This document shows positions 25,886 through 37,686 of a stretch of DNA of 38,455 nucleotides, in pieces. Location: NCBI GenBank assembly GCA_027624315.1, contig JAQBXX010000012.1:1-38455 (forward strand). The letters are read 5' to 3'. Under the pieces are notes generated by a model. The model saw only the letters and a program-made list of their open reading frames with translations, was not told where the DNA came from and made no database searches. Position numbers and translations under genes: made by a program. Within the stretch, counting starts at the first letter, position 1. Every line of letters begins with the position of its first letter. Origin of the DNA: Pseudomonadota bacterium (GTDB taxonomy: Bacteria; Pseudomonadota; Gammaproteobacteria; SURF-13).

Positions 25886-26752
25886 ATGATTGACACGCTC
25901 CAGACACTGCCTTGGTTCTTCAACCTGTCTGCCGGTCTACTAGGCCTGATGGTCGGCAGTTTTTTGAATGTCGTTATCCATCGTCTGCCGCAGATGATGC
26001 AGCGCGACTGGCAGACGCAGTGCCGGGAACTGCTGGCCATGCCTGATGAATCATCCACAGCGCCTGCGCATTTCAGTCTTGTTACTCCACGCTCGCGTTG
26101 CCCGCAATGCGGGCATGGCATCACGGCGCTGGAAAACATCCCGCTGCTGAGCTATCTCGCGCTCAAGGGAAAATGCTCTGCGTGTGGCGCGCGCATCTCG
26201 CCACGTTATCCGCTGGTCGAATTGCTGACCGCGGCACTGTCCGCGGCGGTCGCCGCGCACTTTGGCTTTGGTTGGATGAGCGCGGCGGCGCTACTGCTCA
26301 CCTGGGCCCTGATTGCGCTCACCTTCATCGACCTCGATCATCAACTGCTGCCGGACTCGATCACGCTGCCGCTGTTGTGGGGCGGCCTGCTGCTCAGCCT
26401 GGGCGGCGTGTTCGTGGACAGCCCCACGGCGATCATTGGCGCGGCGGCGGGCTATCTCAGCCTGTGGACGGTGTACTGGCTGTTCAAGCTGCTCACCGGC
26501 AAGGAAGGCATGGGGCAGGGCGATTTCAAGCTGCTTGCGGTATTCGGCGCGTGGCTCGGCTGGCAGGCGTTGCCGTTGATCATTCTGCTCTCGTCGCTGG
26601 TGGGTGCGCTGGTGGGGATTTCCCTGATGCTGTTCCGCAACCACCAGCGCGACACCCCGATTCCGTTCGGACCTTACCTTGCCGCCGCCGGCTGGATCGC
26701 CCTGCTCTGGGGTGCGCCGCTGACGCAGGCCTATTTGAAGCTGCTGGGCTGA
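25886..26752 (+). CDS. pilD: Prepilin peptidase / N-methyltransferase
   Basis: A 288-residue polytopic inner-membrane aspartic protease that cleaves and N-methylates type IV prepilins and type II secretion pseudopilins. The cytoplasmic zinc site has Cys72, Cys75, Cys97 and Cys100 (CPQCGHG, CSACGAR), typical of the bifunctional form. The two catalytic aspartates lie in FIDLDHQLLPD and MGQGDFKLLAVFG. About seven or eight membrane helices follow the first domain. Its stop abuts the coaE start. Confidence 0.95.
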   Translation: MIDTLQTLPWFFNLSAGLLGLMVGSFLNVVIHRLPQMMQRDWQTQCRELLAMPDESSTAPAHFSLVTPRSRCPQCGHGITALENIPLLSYLALKGKCSACGARISPRYPLVELLTAALSAAVAAHFGFGWMSAAALLLTWALIALTFIDLDHQLLPDSITLPLLWGGLLLSLGGVFVDSPTAIIGAAAGYLSLWTVYWLFKLLTGKEGMGQGDFKLLAVFGAWLGWQALPLIILLSSLVGALVGISLMLFRNHQRDTPIPFGPYLAAAGWIALLWGAPLTQAYLKLLG

Positions 26753-27355
26753 ATGTATCGCGTCGGCCTCACCGGCGGCATCGGCAGCGGCAAGTCCACG
26801 GTCGCGCAGTATTTCAGCGCGCTGGGCGTGCCGGTCATCGACGCCGATGCCATCGCGCACGATCTGGTGGTGCCGGGTGCGCCTGCGCTGGCGCGCATCA
26901 CGCAGGTGTTCGGTGGCGAGGTGCTGGCGGCCGGCGGCGCACTCGACCGTGCCGCGCTGCGCCGCATCGTGTTCGCCGATGCTGCGCGGCGCAAGCAACT
27001 GGAGGCCATCCTGCACCCGCTGATCCGCGCCGAGATGGAGGCGCGCGTGGCACGGCTGGCTGCGGCCTACTGCGTGCTGTGTATCCCGCTGTTGCTGGAG
27101 ACGGGCCAGGCGTGGGAGGTCGAGCGCGTGCTGGTGGTCGATGCGCCGCATGCGCTCCAATACCAGCGCCTGATGGCGCGAGGCCTGGGTGTGGCGGAAA
27201 TCGCCGCCATCCTGCGCGTCCAGGCCGGCTGGCGTGAACGCCTCGCGGCGGCGCATGATGTGATCGAAAACGACCGCGATCTAGATCATGTGGAAAAGCG
27301 GGTGCGCGCGCTGCACGAGAGCTATCTGCGGCTCGCCCGCGCCGGCCGCAAATAG
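26753..27355 (+). CDS. coaE: Dephospho-CoA kinase
   Basis: A 200-residue P-loop kinase performing the last step of coenzyme A synthesis. The Walker A motif GGIGSGKST lies at residues 8-16. The substrate-binding part reads VPVIDADAIAHDLVVPG, and the lid and C-terminal region contain RLMARGLGVAEIAAILRVQA and AAHDVIEND. The ATG directly follows the pilD stop, a common pilD-coaE pairing. Confidence 0.95.
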   Translation: MYRVGLTGGIGSGKSTVAQYFSALGVPVIDADAIAHDLVVPGAPALARITQVFGGEVLAAGGALDRAALRRIVFADAARRKQLEAILHPLIRAEMEARVARLAAAYCVLCIPLLLETGQAWEVERVLVVDAPHALQYQRLMARGLGVAEIAAILRVQAGWRERLAAAHDVIENDRDLDHVEKRVRALHESYLRLARAGRK

Positions 27356-27414
27356 CGATTGCCAGCATTGTTTAAGTGCTACACAATAGCCCCAGTTTGC
27401 AGCCGGCGGTGGTG

Positions 27415-28188
27415 ATGGTGTCAGAAAAAATTACCTACGAACAGCCGCTTAACGAAAAGATACGCACCTTTCTGCGGCTCGAATTCCTGTTTCTCCAAAC
27501 GCAGCATAATCTGGAAGGAAGATCGGAATGGGACAGCCGCGCCGCGCTCTCCGGCCTGATTGAAATTCTCAATGTGTGCGGCCGCACCGACCTCAAGACA
27601 GAACTGTTACGCGAACTCGACCGTCACGGCATCATGCTGGCGCGTCTTGAGCAGGTGCCGGAAGTCGATCAGGCGCGGCTGAAAGATGTGCTGAGCGAAG
27701 TGGATGCGCTCATCGACCGCCTGCATGCCACCAGCGGCCAGTTCGGCCAATCGCTGCGCAACAACGAGTTCATCAGCAGCATCCGTCAGCGCAGCACCAT
27801 CCCCGGCGGCCTGTGTGATTTCGATCTGCCCGCTTATCATTACTGGCTGCAGCGTCCCGCCAAGGAACGTTTGGCGGATTTGCAGGAATGGCTGGCTCCG
27901 CTCGATCAGATGCGGCTTGGCATTGACGTCATCCTGCGGCTCACGCGCGAGAGCGCCTCACCCACGCAGGAGGTCGCCCCTGCGGGCTTCTTCCAGCGTT
28001 CGCTCGACCACCAGGATGCGCCCTGCCGGCTGGTGCGCGTCGCGGTGCCTGCGCGCCTGCCGTATTATGCCGAGATCAGCGGCGGCAAGCACCGCTTCAC
28101 GGTGCGCTTTCTGGCGCCGGTGACCGGCAGGCGCACGGTACAGGCCGCCGAAGACGTGGAGTTTGACCTGACCTGCTGTCTGACGTGA
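27415..28188 (+). CDS. zapD: Cell division protein ZapD
   Basis: A 257-residue FtsZ-bundling protein (DUF1342, formerly YacF) that stabilises the Z ring. The family core [21 protein letters not shown] at the N-terminus, [23 protein letters not shown] in the middle and [13 protein letters not shown] are easy to recognise. ATG 27415 is chosen because it places this core at the usual distance from the start; the track's GTG 27376 adds 13 unlikely residues. The stop overlaps yacG. The order coaE-zapD-yacG is conserved. Confidence 0.94.
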   Translation: MVSEKITYEQPLNEKIRTFLRLEFLFLQTQHNLEGRSEWDSRAALSGLIEILNVCGRTDLKTELLRELDRHGIMLARLEQVPEVDQARLKDVLSEVDALIDRLHATSGQFGQSLRNNEFISSIRQRSTIPGGLCDFDLPAYHYWLQRPAKERLADLQEWLAPLDQMRLGIDVILRLTRESASPTQEVAPAGFFQRSLDHQDAPCRLVRVAVPARLPYYAEISGGKHRFTVRFLAPVTGRRTVQAAEDVEFDLTCCLT

Positions 28189-28370
28189 GACGCGCAAAGA
28201 TCATCGCCTGCCCCACCTGTGGCAAAGATGCGGTGTGGGCCAAGGACAATCCCTGGCGACCCTTCTGCAGCGAGCGCTGCAAACTGATCGACCTCGGCGC
28301 CTGGGCGGACGAGTCCTACCGCGTCCCGGATACAGAGCAGAAACCGGAGGATAAGAACGGCTCAGAGTAA
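28185..28370 (+). CDS. yacG: DNA gyrase inhibitor YacG
   Basis: A 61-residue zinc-ribbon protein reported to inhibit DNA gyrase in E. coli. The four zinc cysteines are Cys9, Cys12, Cys28 and Cys32 ([18 protein letters not shown]). The [10 protein letters not shown](L/M)IDLG signature is diagnostic. Translation probably begins at GTG 28185, overlapping the zapD stop. Its last 9 bp overlap the convergent mutT/thiE gene. Confidence 0.93.
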   Translation: MRRAKIIACPTCGKDAVWAKDNPWRPFCSERCKLIDLGAWADESYRVPDTEQKPEDKNGSE

Positions 28371-29336
28371 ATTTGCGATCACCTGCTCAGGCTGCGCCGC
28401 ATCCCACACCGTACTCAGCAGCGCGAGGCCCTGCGCGCCATGCCGCCAGGCCTCGTGCAGATGTTCCACTTTCATGCCGCCCAGCGCGTAGGCCGGCACA
28501 TTGCACTCCTCGCACAACTGCTGCAATCCTTCCCAGCCCAAGGTGGCGGCGCCGGGGTGGCTCCGCGTCGGCAGCACCGGCGAGAGCACCACGAAGTCCA
28601 CGCCGATGCGCTGTGCGTGCGCCAGTTCCTCGCTGTTGTGACACGAGGCCGCCACCCACTGTGCCCGGTTGAGCGGACGCTCGGTCAGTTGCATCAGACG
28701 CGCACTGCTCAGGTGTACGCCGTGGGCATTGAGTTCGCGCGCCAGTTCAGGCGCGGCGTTCAGGACAAGCTGTGCTGAATATTTATGGCACAGGCCCAGC
28801 GCCGTTTGCGCCAGTTCCCGGTAGTCTGCCGCGTCCAGTGTTTTTGCCCGCAACTGCACCAGCCGCGCACCGCCGCGCAGGCAGCGCTCCAGTGTGGCGA
28901 GGAACGCGCTGCTGCCGGCGGCGGGCTCTCCGGTAATCAGGTAAAGCGGCGGCAGCCGCAGCGCGCTGACAATGGGCAGATTGGCGGCGGGAAATTGTTT
29001 TTGCACGAGCTGTTCCAGTGTGACCCATTCGAGACGCTGCGCATCGTGCGGGTGCGGGGCTCCGTGCCATGCATCGACGCACCACACGTCGAGCAATACC
29101 GCCTGGTTGGGATACTGGTGACGGATGCGGATCAATGGACGCATGCGTGTGGGCACGATATTGAGCTCTTCCCTGAGTTCGCGCACGAGCACACGCGGTG
29201 CATCTTCACCGGACTCCACCTTGCCGCCGGGAAACTCCCATAGACCGCCCTGATGTTTGTGTTGTGGGCGTAGTGCGAGCAACACTTCGTTACGCTCATT
29301 GAAAACCGCCGCCGCAACCACATGTTGATGATTCAT
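28362..29336 (-). CDS. Nudix hydrolase (MutT-like) fused to thiamine-phosphate-synthase-like domain
   Basis: A 324-residue two-domain protein. Residues 1-130 are a MutT-type Nudix hydrolase with the full box [22 protein letters not shown], expected to sanitise oxidised nucleotides such as 8-oxo-dGTP. Residues about 140-320 are a ThiE/TenI-type TIM barrel ([61 protein letters not shown]). This fusion is known in gammaproteobacteria at the end of the secA-argJ set. Whether the second domain makes thiamine phosphate is unproven; ThiE would normally pair with other thi genes, and none are here. Confidence 0.92.
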   Translation of the reverse strand: MNHQHVVAAAVFNERNEVLLALRPQHKHQGGLWEFPGGKVESGEDAPRVLVRELREELNIVPTRMRPLIRIRHQYPNQAVLLDVWCVDAWHGAPHPHDAQRLEWVTLEQLVQKQFPAANLPIVSALRLPPLYLITGEPAAGSSAFLATLERCLRGGARLVQLRAKTLDAADYRELAQTALGLCHKYSAQLVLNAAPELARELNAHGVHLSSARLMQLTERPLNRAQWVAASCHNSEELAHAQRIGVDFVVLSPVLPTRSHPGAATLGWEGLQQLCEECNVPAYALGGMKVEHLHEAWRHGAQGLALLSTVWDAAQPEQVIANLL

Positions 29337-29406
29337 GAGCAGTCACCGTTTATACATAGCGCCATAAATCGTTGTGAGCGGCTTGGTCGCTCCCGGCATC
29401 CTGCCT

Positions 29407-29440
29407 CCTGCGACACTAGCACATCCCTGTGCGTCGCAGG
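29407..29440. terminator. Stable hairpin between argJ and mutT
   Basis: cctgcgac (29407-29414) pairs with gtcgcagg (29433-29440), and inside it gcaca (29419-29423) pairs with tgtgc (29428-29432), giving a two-stage stem. It lies in the 210-bp gap after argJ and before mutT. It may end or attenuate transcription, though no T-run is present on either side. Confidence 0.4.
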
Positions 29441-29546
29441 CGGGGAGCGGCGGAGCGGAGAAACCGGAGTGTACATTACAAGTCTGCCACCCGGATTCCG
29501 GGCACCGCACGCACCCGCATCAAAGACGCGCAGCAGATTTATTGCG

Positions 29547-30767
29547 CTATGTACGGTATTCCGCGTTGATGCGCACGTAGTCGTAGGAAAAATCACAGGT
29601 CCACACGGTGCTGGCATGCGACCCGCGCCCGAGATCGACGTTGACAGTAATTTCACTCTTGCGCATGACGTCCAGGCCGCGTTTTTCCTCGTAGTCTGCC
29701 GCGCGCCCACCGTCACGCACAATGCACACGTCATCGAGATGCAGCGTGATGCGGGCAATATCCAGGCCGGTTATGCCGGCGCGGCCCACGGCGGCGAGGA
29801 TGCGCCCCCAGTTTGGGTCGCTGGCAAAAAACGCGGTCTTGACCAGGGGCGAATGTGCAATGGCGTAGGCGACGGTATTGCATTCCTGTTCGCTCGCGCC
29901 GCCGTTGACGCGCACGGTGATGAACTTGGTGGCGCCTTCGCCATCGCGCACGATCAGTTGCGCGAGTTCGACGCATACCTCTGTGATCGCGTCGCACAAA
30001 ATGCGATACGCCGGATGGGCAATATGGTCGATACGCACGAGCGCGCTTTTGCCCGTGGCGATCAGCACGCAGGCGTCGTTGGTGGAGGTATCGCCATCCA
30101 CCGTGATGCGGTTGAAGGAGGCCTGTACCGCCTCGCGCAGGCATTGCTGCAATACTTCCTGGCGCACGCCGGCGTCGGTGGCGACAAAGGCAAGCATCGT
30201 CGCCATGTCGGGACAGACCATGCCGGAGCCCTTGGCAATGCCGGTGACGGTGACGGTACTGCCCTGAATATCAATCTTGCGCGAGACACCCTTTGGTACG
30301 GTGTCGGTGGTCATGATGCCGTGCGCGGCATCCTCCCAGCCTGTGTCGCTCAGTTTGGCGCATGCATCAGGGAGGCCGTGCACGATTTTATCTACCGGCA
30401 GCGGTTCGCCGATCACGCCGGTGGAGAAGGGCAGCACTTGGTTGCTCTTGCAATGCGCGAGCTGTGCCAGCGCGGAACAACACGTTGCTGCGTCATACAA
30501 GCCCTGCGCGCCGGTGCCCGCGTTGGCGTTGCCGGTGTTGATGAGCAGATAGCGCGGCGCCGTTTGCGCAAGATGCTTGCGCGCAATTGTAACCGGCGCG
30601 GCACAGAAGGCATTTTGGGTGAACACGGCGGCACAACTCGCGCCGGTGTCGATTTCCAGGATGACCAAATCACGCCGCCCCGGTTTCTTGATGCTGGCGG
30701 CGGCGGTGCCGAGGCGGATGCCGCGCACCGGGTGCAGTTGCGGCAAGGGCTTGATGTTTACTGCCAT
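29547..30767 (-). CDS. argJ: Bifunctional ornithine acetyltransferase / N-acetylglutamate synthase
   Basis: A 406-residue enzyme that recycles the acetyl group in arginine synthesis. The self-cleavage site is within [19 protein letters not shown], the Thr of MAT-MLAF becoming the nucleophile of the beta subunit. The N-terminal segment [20 protein letters not shown] and the motif [11 protein letters not shown] are typical. ATG 30767 is used; the track's longer start runs into the secA end. It starts 16 bp after the secA stop, so it is probably cotranscribed. Confidence 0.95.
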   Translation of the reverse strand: MAVNIKPLPQLHPVRGIRLGTAAASIKKPGRRDLVILEIDTGASCAAVFTQNAFCAAPVTIARKHLAQTAPRYLLINTGNANAGTGAQGLYDAATCCSALAQLAHCKSNQVLPFSTGVIGEPLPVDKIVHGLPDACAKLSDTGWEDAAHGIMTTDTVPKGVSRKIDIQGSTVTVTGIAKGSGMVCPDMATMLAFVATDAGVRQEVLQQCLREAVQASFNRITVDGDTSTNDACVLIATGKSALVRIDHIAHPAYRILCDAITEVCVELAQLIVRDGEGATKFITVRVNGGASEQECNTVAYAIAHSPLVKTAFFASDPNWGRILAAVGRAGITGLDIARITLHLDDVCIVRDGGRAADYEEKRGLDVMRKSEITVNVDLGRGSHASTVWTCDFSYDYVRINAEYRT

Positions 30768-30783
30768 GATTACGGAAGCTGAA

Positions 30784-33474
<2,691 letters not shown>

Positions 33475-33568
33475 AATGGGATGGGAAATGCCGGGCTACA
33501 GCGGCTCACCTCAGGGTTTCTCGACGGGTTTTTGGTGGGGGAGTATAGTACTACGTCGAAGGATTATA

Positions 33569-33586
33569 CGCATTTTTAGAGGTGCC
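33569..33586. mobile_element. Solo end of the 582-723 MITE-like element
   Basis: cgcatttttagaggtgcc is an exact 18-bp reverse-complement match to 583-600, the left end of the MITE-like element plus internal bases. No partner end is found within the secA-dciA gap. Its ggtgcc overlaps the first possible GTG start of dciA, as the intact element's right end abuts the tolC-like gene. Confidence 0.6.
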
Positions 33587-33587
33587 T

Positions 33588-33902
33588 GTGACTTTGCCAC
33601 GTCATTTTAAGGACTTGCTGGACGATGCCACGCTGGCGCAGCTTACGCGTCATGCCCGGCGTTTGCAGCGCGCTACGGAGGTGCTGCATGCGTGTCTCGG
33701 CGCGCCGGCCAACGCGCATTGTGTGGTGGCCAATGTGCGCGATGATGTGATGGTGATACATACCGACTCGCCCGCGTGGGCGGCAAAGCTGCGCTTTCAG
33801 GTGGGGACATTGCTCAGGCAGTTCAAACAGCAGGAGGGCTTTGCTGCACTGCGCACCATCCATATCAAGGCCTTTCCTGCGAGCCATAACGCAGTCGTGT
33901 AG
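33588..33902 (+). CDS. dciA: DciA-type helicase loader (DUF721)
   Basis: A 104-residue DUF721 protein. The fold is recognisable from LDDATLAQLTRHARRLQRAT and MVIHTDSPAWAAKLRFQVGTLLRQF, the latter being the conserved DciA core. DciA loads the replicative helicase DnaB in bacteria lacking DnaC. Location between secA and lpxC matches Pseudomonas and relatives. Two GTG starts (33582, 33588) are possible; 33588 avoids the mobile-element end. The stop codon lies in the arm of a downstream inverted repeat. Confidence 0.85.
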   Translation: MTLPRHFKDLLDDATLAQLTRHARRLQRATEVLHACLGAPANAHCVVANVRDDVMVIHTDSPAWAAKLRFQVGTLLRQFKQQEGFAALRTIHIKAFPASHNAVV

Positions 33903-34000
33903 GTTGGGTTAGCGGCTTTATCGCGTAACCCGACAAACCCAAACTTCAGCCCCGGCTTTTGTTGGGTTACGGCGCAAAAACCGCGCCTAACCCAACCTAC
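33899..34000. repeat. Inverted repeat between convergent dciA and lpxC
   Basis: gtaggttgggttag (33899-33912) and ctaacccaacctac (33987-34000) are a perfect 14-bp inverted repeat. Each arm also forms an inner hairpin (gggtta...taaccc). Such 'gttgggttacg' palindromes are dispersed in many proteobacteria. The left arm includes the dciA stop codon and the right arm the end of lpxC, so it may act as a two-way terminator. Confidence 0.65.
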
Positions 34001-34908
34001 CCTGCCGTTACCGGCTGCATGAAGGAGATCGGTGCCTCACGTGCGTCGTCGAAGGTGACGAGTTCCCACGCGCTTTCGTCGGCGGTGAGTGTGCGCAACA
34101 GCCGGTTGTTCAGCTCGTGGCCGGATTTGTGACCGCTGAAGGCGCCGATCAGGCTGCGTCCGAGCAGATACAGGTCGCCGATGGCATCCAGTATCTTGTG
34201 CTTCACGAATTCGTCTTCGTAGCGCAGACCGTCTTCGTTCAGAATGCGGTAATCGTCCATCACGATGGCATTATCCAGGCTGCCGCCGAGTGCCAGGCCC
34301 CGTTCGCGCAGCAGTTCCACGTCGCGCATGAAGCCGAAGGTGCGCGCGCGGCTCACCTCTTTCACGAACGAGGTGGTGGAAAAGTCAATGGCGGCCTCGC
34401 GGTGGCTGTCCTTGAACAATGGGTGGTTGAAGTCGATGCTGAAGGACACCTTGAAGCCGTTGAACGGCTCGAAGCGCGCCCACTTGTCGCCGTCTTCCAC
34501 CGTCACCGTGCGCTTGATGCGGATGAAGTGCTTGGGGGCGTTCTGCTCTTCGATGCCGGCGGACTGAATCAGGAAGACAAACGGCCCGGCGCTGCCATCC
34601 ATGATGGGCACCTCGGACGCGCTCAGGTCGATGTAGGCGTTATCCACGCCCAGGCCCGCGAGCGCCGACAACAGGTGCTCGACCGTGGAGATGCGCACGT
34701 TGCCGCGCACCAGGGTAGTCGACAGGCGGGTGTCGCCGACGTTTTCCGGGCATGCCGGAATCTCGACCGGGATCGGCAAATCAATGCGGCGGAATACGAT
34801 ACCGGTGTTTACGGCAGCGGGCCGTAAGGTGAGGTAAACCTTTTCACCGGTGTGCAGGCCAACGCCCGTAGCCCTGATGACATTTCTCAGCGTGCGTTGT
34901 TTTATCAT
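33997..34908 (-). CDS. lpxC: UDP-3-O-acyl-N-acetylglucosamine deacetylase
   Basis: A 303-residue zinc amidase catalysing the committed step of lipid A synthesis. Zinc ligands are in [10 protein letters not shown] and HKILDAIGD, and the catalytic His in [12 protein letters not shown]. The N-terminus [26 protein letters not shown] fixes the start at ATG 34908, not the longer track start. Full length. Conserved place after ftsZ. Presence implies a lipopolysaccharide-bearing outer membrane. Confidence 0.96.
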   Translation of the reverse strand: MIKQRTLRNVIRATGVGLHTGEKVYLTLRPAAVNTGIVFRRIDLPIPVEIPACPENVGDTRLSTTLVRGNVRISTVEHLLSALAGLGVDNAYIDLSASEVPIMDGSAGPFVFLIQSAGIEEQNAPKHFIRIKRTVTVEDGDKWARFEPFNGFKVSFSIDFNHPLFKDSHREAAIDFSTTSFVKEVSRARTFGFMRDVELLRERGLALGGSLDNAIVMDDYRILNEDGLRYEDEFVKHKILDAIGDLYLLGRSLIGAFSGHKSGHELNNRLLRTLTADESAWELVTFDDAREAPISFMQPVTAG

Positions 34909-35115
34909 TATTCCCCATTTCCCTTGCATCAGGGGTGGTTCTAAGCAGACCAGTGCGGATGCTAGCACATCAAAACACCCCTTGCCTAGCCCTTTGCCCT
35001 CCTCATTCGTATCGCAAGCCCATGATAATTCTGGATTTCACCCTGCTATGGCGCGGCGTACCGACCTCCAGGCAGGGCCCGATACCTTTAGTTAGCAGCA
35101 CTTACACCTGTCACA

Positions 35116-36261
35116 TTAATCTGCCTGGCGGCGCAGGAAGGCCGGGATGTCGAGGTATTCGAGGCTGCTGTCCCCGCCGCTGGCGAAGCGTTCGCCGCCG
35201 AGCTTGTTACGGCTCACCGTGGGGATATCGAGCTCGCGGTAATCCGCCACCGGGCTGGGTTTTCTTGACACCAGGCGGACGGGGCGCTCTTCGCTCTTGG
35301 CACTGACCTGGCCGAGGCCGGTGGCCACGACGGTCACGCGCATCTCGTCGCCCATCTCCGGGTCGAGCACCGTGCCCACCACGACGGTGGCGTTCTCTGA
35401 GGCGAGATCCTTCACCGTGGCGCCCACCTCATCGAGTTCGCCGATGGACATGTTGGGGCCGGCGGTCACGGTCACCAGGATGCCGCGCGCACCCGCCAGG
35501 CTGATGTTTTCCAGCAGCGGGCTGGCGATGGCCGCCTCGACTGCGTTGCGTGCGCGGTTTTCGCCGCTGGCGACACCGGAGCCCATCATCGCCATACCCA
35601 TCTCCGACATCACGGTGCGCACGTCGGCGAAGTCCACGTTGATGAGGCCGGGGCGGGTGATGAGTTCGGCGATGCCCTGCACCGCACCGAGCAGCACATT
35701 GTTGGCCGCCTTGAAGGCTTCGAGCAGGCTGATGTTTTTGCCCAGCACGGTGAGCAGTTTTTCATTCGGGATGGTGATGAGAGAGTCCACGTACTGACTC
35801 AATTCCTTGATGCCGGTCTCCGCGATCAGCATGCGCTTGCTGCCCTCGAACGGGAACGGCTTGGTGACCACGGCCACGGTGAGGATGCCGAGCTCTTTTG
35901 CGATCTGCGCCACCACCGGAGCCGCGCCGGTGCCGGTGCCGCCACCCATGCCGGCGGTGATGAAGATCATGTCCGCGCCTTCGAGTATCTCGATGATGCG
36001 GTCGCGGTCTTCCATGGCGGACTGACGCCCGATGTCCGGGTTGGCGCCGGCGCCCAGCCCCTTGGTGATCGTGCCGCCGAGTTGCAGCACGGTGCGTGCC
36101 GAGGTGTTTTTGAGCGCCTGCGCGTCGGTGTTGGCGCAGATGAAGTCCACGCCCTCGATATTGGCCTGCACCATGTGTTCGACCGCGTTGCCGCCGCCGC
36201 CGCCCACGCCGATCACCTTGATGACTGCGTTTTGCGTAAAGGTATCGATCAGTTCAAACAT
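35116..36261 (-). CDS. ftsZ: Cell division GTPase FtsZ
   Basis: A 381-residue tubulin homologue forming the Z ring. The nucleotide-binding [13 protein letters not shown] and tubulin signature [15 protein letters not shown] are intact, as is the T7 loop [11 protein letters not shown]. The C-terminal peptide [12 protein letters not shown] is the docking site for FtsA, ZipA and ZapD; ftsA and zapD are in this window. AAAGGAG lies 7 nt before ATG 36261, a strong ribosome-binding site. A heptamer repeat array separates it from ftsA. Confidence 0.98.
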   Translation of the reverse strand: MFELIDTFTQNAVIKVIGVGGGGGNAVEHMVQANIEGVDFICANTDAQALKNTSARTVLQLGGTITKGLGAGANPDIGRQSAMEDRDRIIEILEGADMIFITAGMGGGTGTGAAPVVAQIAKELGILTVAVVTKPFPFEGSKRMLIAETGIKELSQYVDSLITIPNEKLLTVLGKNISLLEAFKAANNVLLGAVQGIAELITRPGLINVDFADVRTVMSEMGMAMMGSGVASGENRARNAVEAAIASPLLENISLAGARGILVTVTAGPNMSIGELDEVGATVKDLASENATVVVGTVLDPEMGDEMRVTVVATGLGQVSAKSEERPVRLVSRKPSPVADYRELDIPTVSRNKLGGERFASGGDSSLEYLDIPAFLRRQAD

Positions 36262-36283
36262 TGCATTTCTCCTTTAATTGAAG

Positions 36284-36351
36284 TAGCGAGTAGCGAGGTG
36301 CTAGTGGCGAGTAACTAATTTCCAGTTGCCCGCTACTAGCCACTCGCCACT
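36284..36351. repeat. Heptamer inverted array between ftsZ and ftsA
   Basis: Left arm: tagcgag, tagcgag, gtgctag, tggcgag (36284-36311). Right arm: cccgcta, ctagcca, ctcgcca (36329-36349), then ctg. The arms are reverse-complement heptamers and can fold into a hairpin over a loop of about 17 nt. The array fills the ftsA-ftsZ gap almost completely, leaving the FtsZ ribosome-binding site free. Confidence 0.7.
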
Positions 36352-36357
36352 GTATTT

Positions 36358-37590
36358 TTAAAAATTTCCCTGGAACCAGCTTCTCATCCGCTCCCAGACG
36401 CCCTTGGCGCCTTTGATCCTTCTTCCTGCTTTGTAACCGTCGTGGTGGCGCTGGCCGAATAACAGCAGGCCGACGCCGGTGGCGTAAATCGGATTGCGCA
36501 CCACGTCTACCAGTCCGCCGATGTATTGCGGCAGGCCGAGACGCACCGGCATGTGGAAGATTTCCTCGGCGAGTTCGACCCCGCCTTCGATCTTCGACGT
36601 GCCGCCGGTGAGTACGATGCCGGCCGCGATCAGGTCCTCGAAGCCGCTGCGGCGCAGTTCGGCCTGCACCAGCGTGAACAGTTCTTCCAGCCGCGGTTCG
36701 ACCACTTCCGCCAGCGTCTGGCGCGCGAGCCTGCGCGCCGGGCGGTCGCCTACGCTCGGCACTTCGATAGTCTCGTCGGCCTGCGCGAGCTGGGTCAGCG
36801 CGCAGGCGTATTTGATCTTGATCTCTTCCGCGAATTGCGTCGGCGTGCGCAGCGCCACCGCGATGTCGTTCGTCACCTGATCGCCGGCAATGGGGATGAC
36901 GGCGGTGTGGCGGATCGCACCGCCGGTGAACACCGCGATATCGGTGGTGCCGCCGCCGATATCCACCAGGCATACGCCGAGTTCCTTTTCGTCATCGGTG
37001 AGCACTGCGGCGCTGGAGGCGAGTTGTTCGAGGATGATGTCGTCCACTTCGAGACCGCAGTGGCGCACACACTTGATGATGTTCTGCGCCGCGCTCACCG
37101 CGCCCGTGATGAGGTGTACCTTGGCCTCCATGCGCACGCCCGACATGCCGATGGGTTCGCGGATGCCTTCCTGGTTGTCGATGATGAATTCCTGCGGCAG
37201 GATGTGCAGCACCTTCTGGTCGGCCGGGATGGCCACCGCGCGCGCGGCGTCGATCACACGCTCCACGTCGCTGGCGTCCACTTCCTTGTCGCTGATGGCC
37301 ACGATGCCGTGCGAGTTGAGGCTGCGGATGTGCGAGCCCGCGATGCCGGCGTACACCGAGTGAATCTGGCAACCGGCCATGAGCTCGGCCTCTTCCACCG
37401 CGCGCTGGATGGACTGCACGGTGGATTCGATGTTCACCACCACGCCCTTCTTGAGGCCGCGCGAGGGATGCGAGCCGATGCCGATGATCTCGATGTTGCC
37501 CTCGCCGGTGATCTCACCCACGATGGCGACCACCTTCGAGGTGCCGATATCGAGACCCACAATCAGGTTTTTTTCTGTTTTTTTCGACAT
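36358..37590 (-). CDS. ftsA: Cell division protein FtsA
   Basis: A 410-residue actin-like protein that tethers FtsZ to the membrane and recruits later division proteins. Phosphate-binding motifs LIVGLDIGTSKVVAIVGE and CLVDIGGGTTDIAVF are present, as is the later GIVLTGGTSKIEG. The C-terminal GVWERMRSWFQGNF is the amphipathic membrane-targeting helix. It lies between heptamer arrays on both sides; spacing to ftsZ is about 96 bp. Confidence 0.97.
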   Translation of the reverse strand: MSKKTEKNLIVGLDIGTSKVVAIVGEITGEGNIEIIGIGSHPSRGLKKGVVVNIESTVQSIQRAVEEAELMAGCQIHSVYAGIAGSHIRSLNSHGIVAISDKEVDASDVERVIDAARAVAIPADQKVLHILPQEFIIDNQEGIREPIGMSGVRMEAKVHLITGAVSAAQNIIKCVRHCGLEVDDIILEQLASSAAVLTDDEKELGVCLVDIGGGTTDIAVFTGGAIRHTAVIPIAGDQVTNDIAVALRTPTQFAEEIKIKYACALTQLAQADETIEVPSVGDRPARRLARQTLAEVVEPRLEELFTLVQAELRRSGFEDLIAAGIVLTGGTSKIEGGVELAEEIFHMPVRLGLPQYIGGLVDVVRNPIYATGVGLLLFGQRHHDGYKAGRRIKGAKGVWERMRSWFQGNF

Positions 37591-37607
37591 ACGGGTTCCT
37601 CAGTAAG

Positions 37608-37686
37608 TAGCTAGTAGCGAGTAGCTAGTAGCGAGATAACAGATGAAGCGCTGCATTGATTTTTCCTCGCTACTCGCCACTCGCTA
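37608..37686. repeat. Heptamer inverted array between ftsQ and ftsA, overlapping the ftsQ end
   Basis: Left arm: tagctag, tagcgag, tagctag, tagcgag (37608-37635). Right arm: ctcgcta, ctcgcca, ctcgcta (37666-37686), then ctg. The arms are in exact 7-bp phase and mutually complementary across a 30-nt loop. The right arm includes the last codons and stop of ftsQ on the minus strand. Confidence 0.8.

Noticed and set aside
26098-27256. Long ORFs on both strands overlapping pilD and coaE (379 and 321 codons)
   Set aside because: Arg/His/Gln-rich shadow frames of two clear genes.
36526-37614. 362-codon plus-strand ORF opposite ftsA
   Set aside because: Antisense shadow of ftsA with repetitive composition and no recognisable domain.
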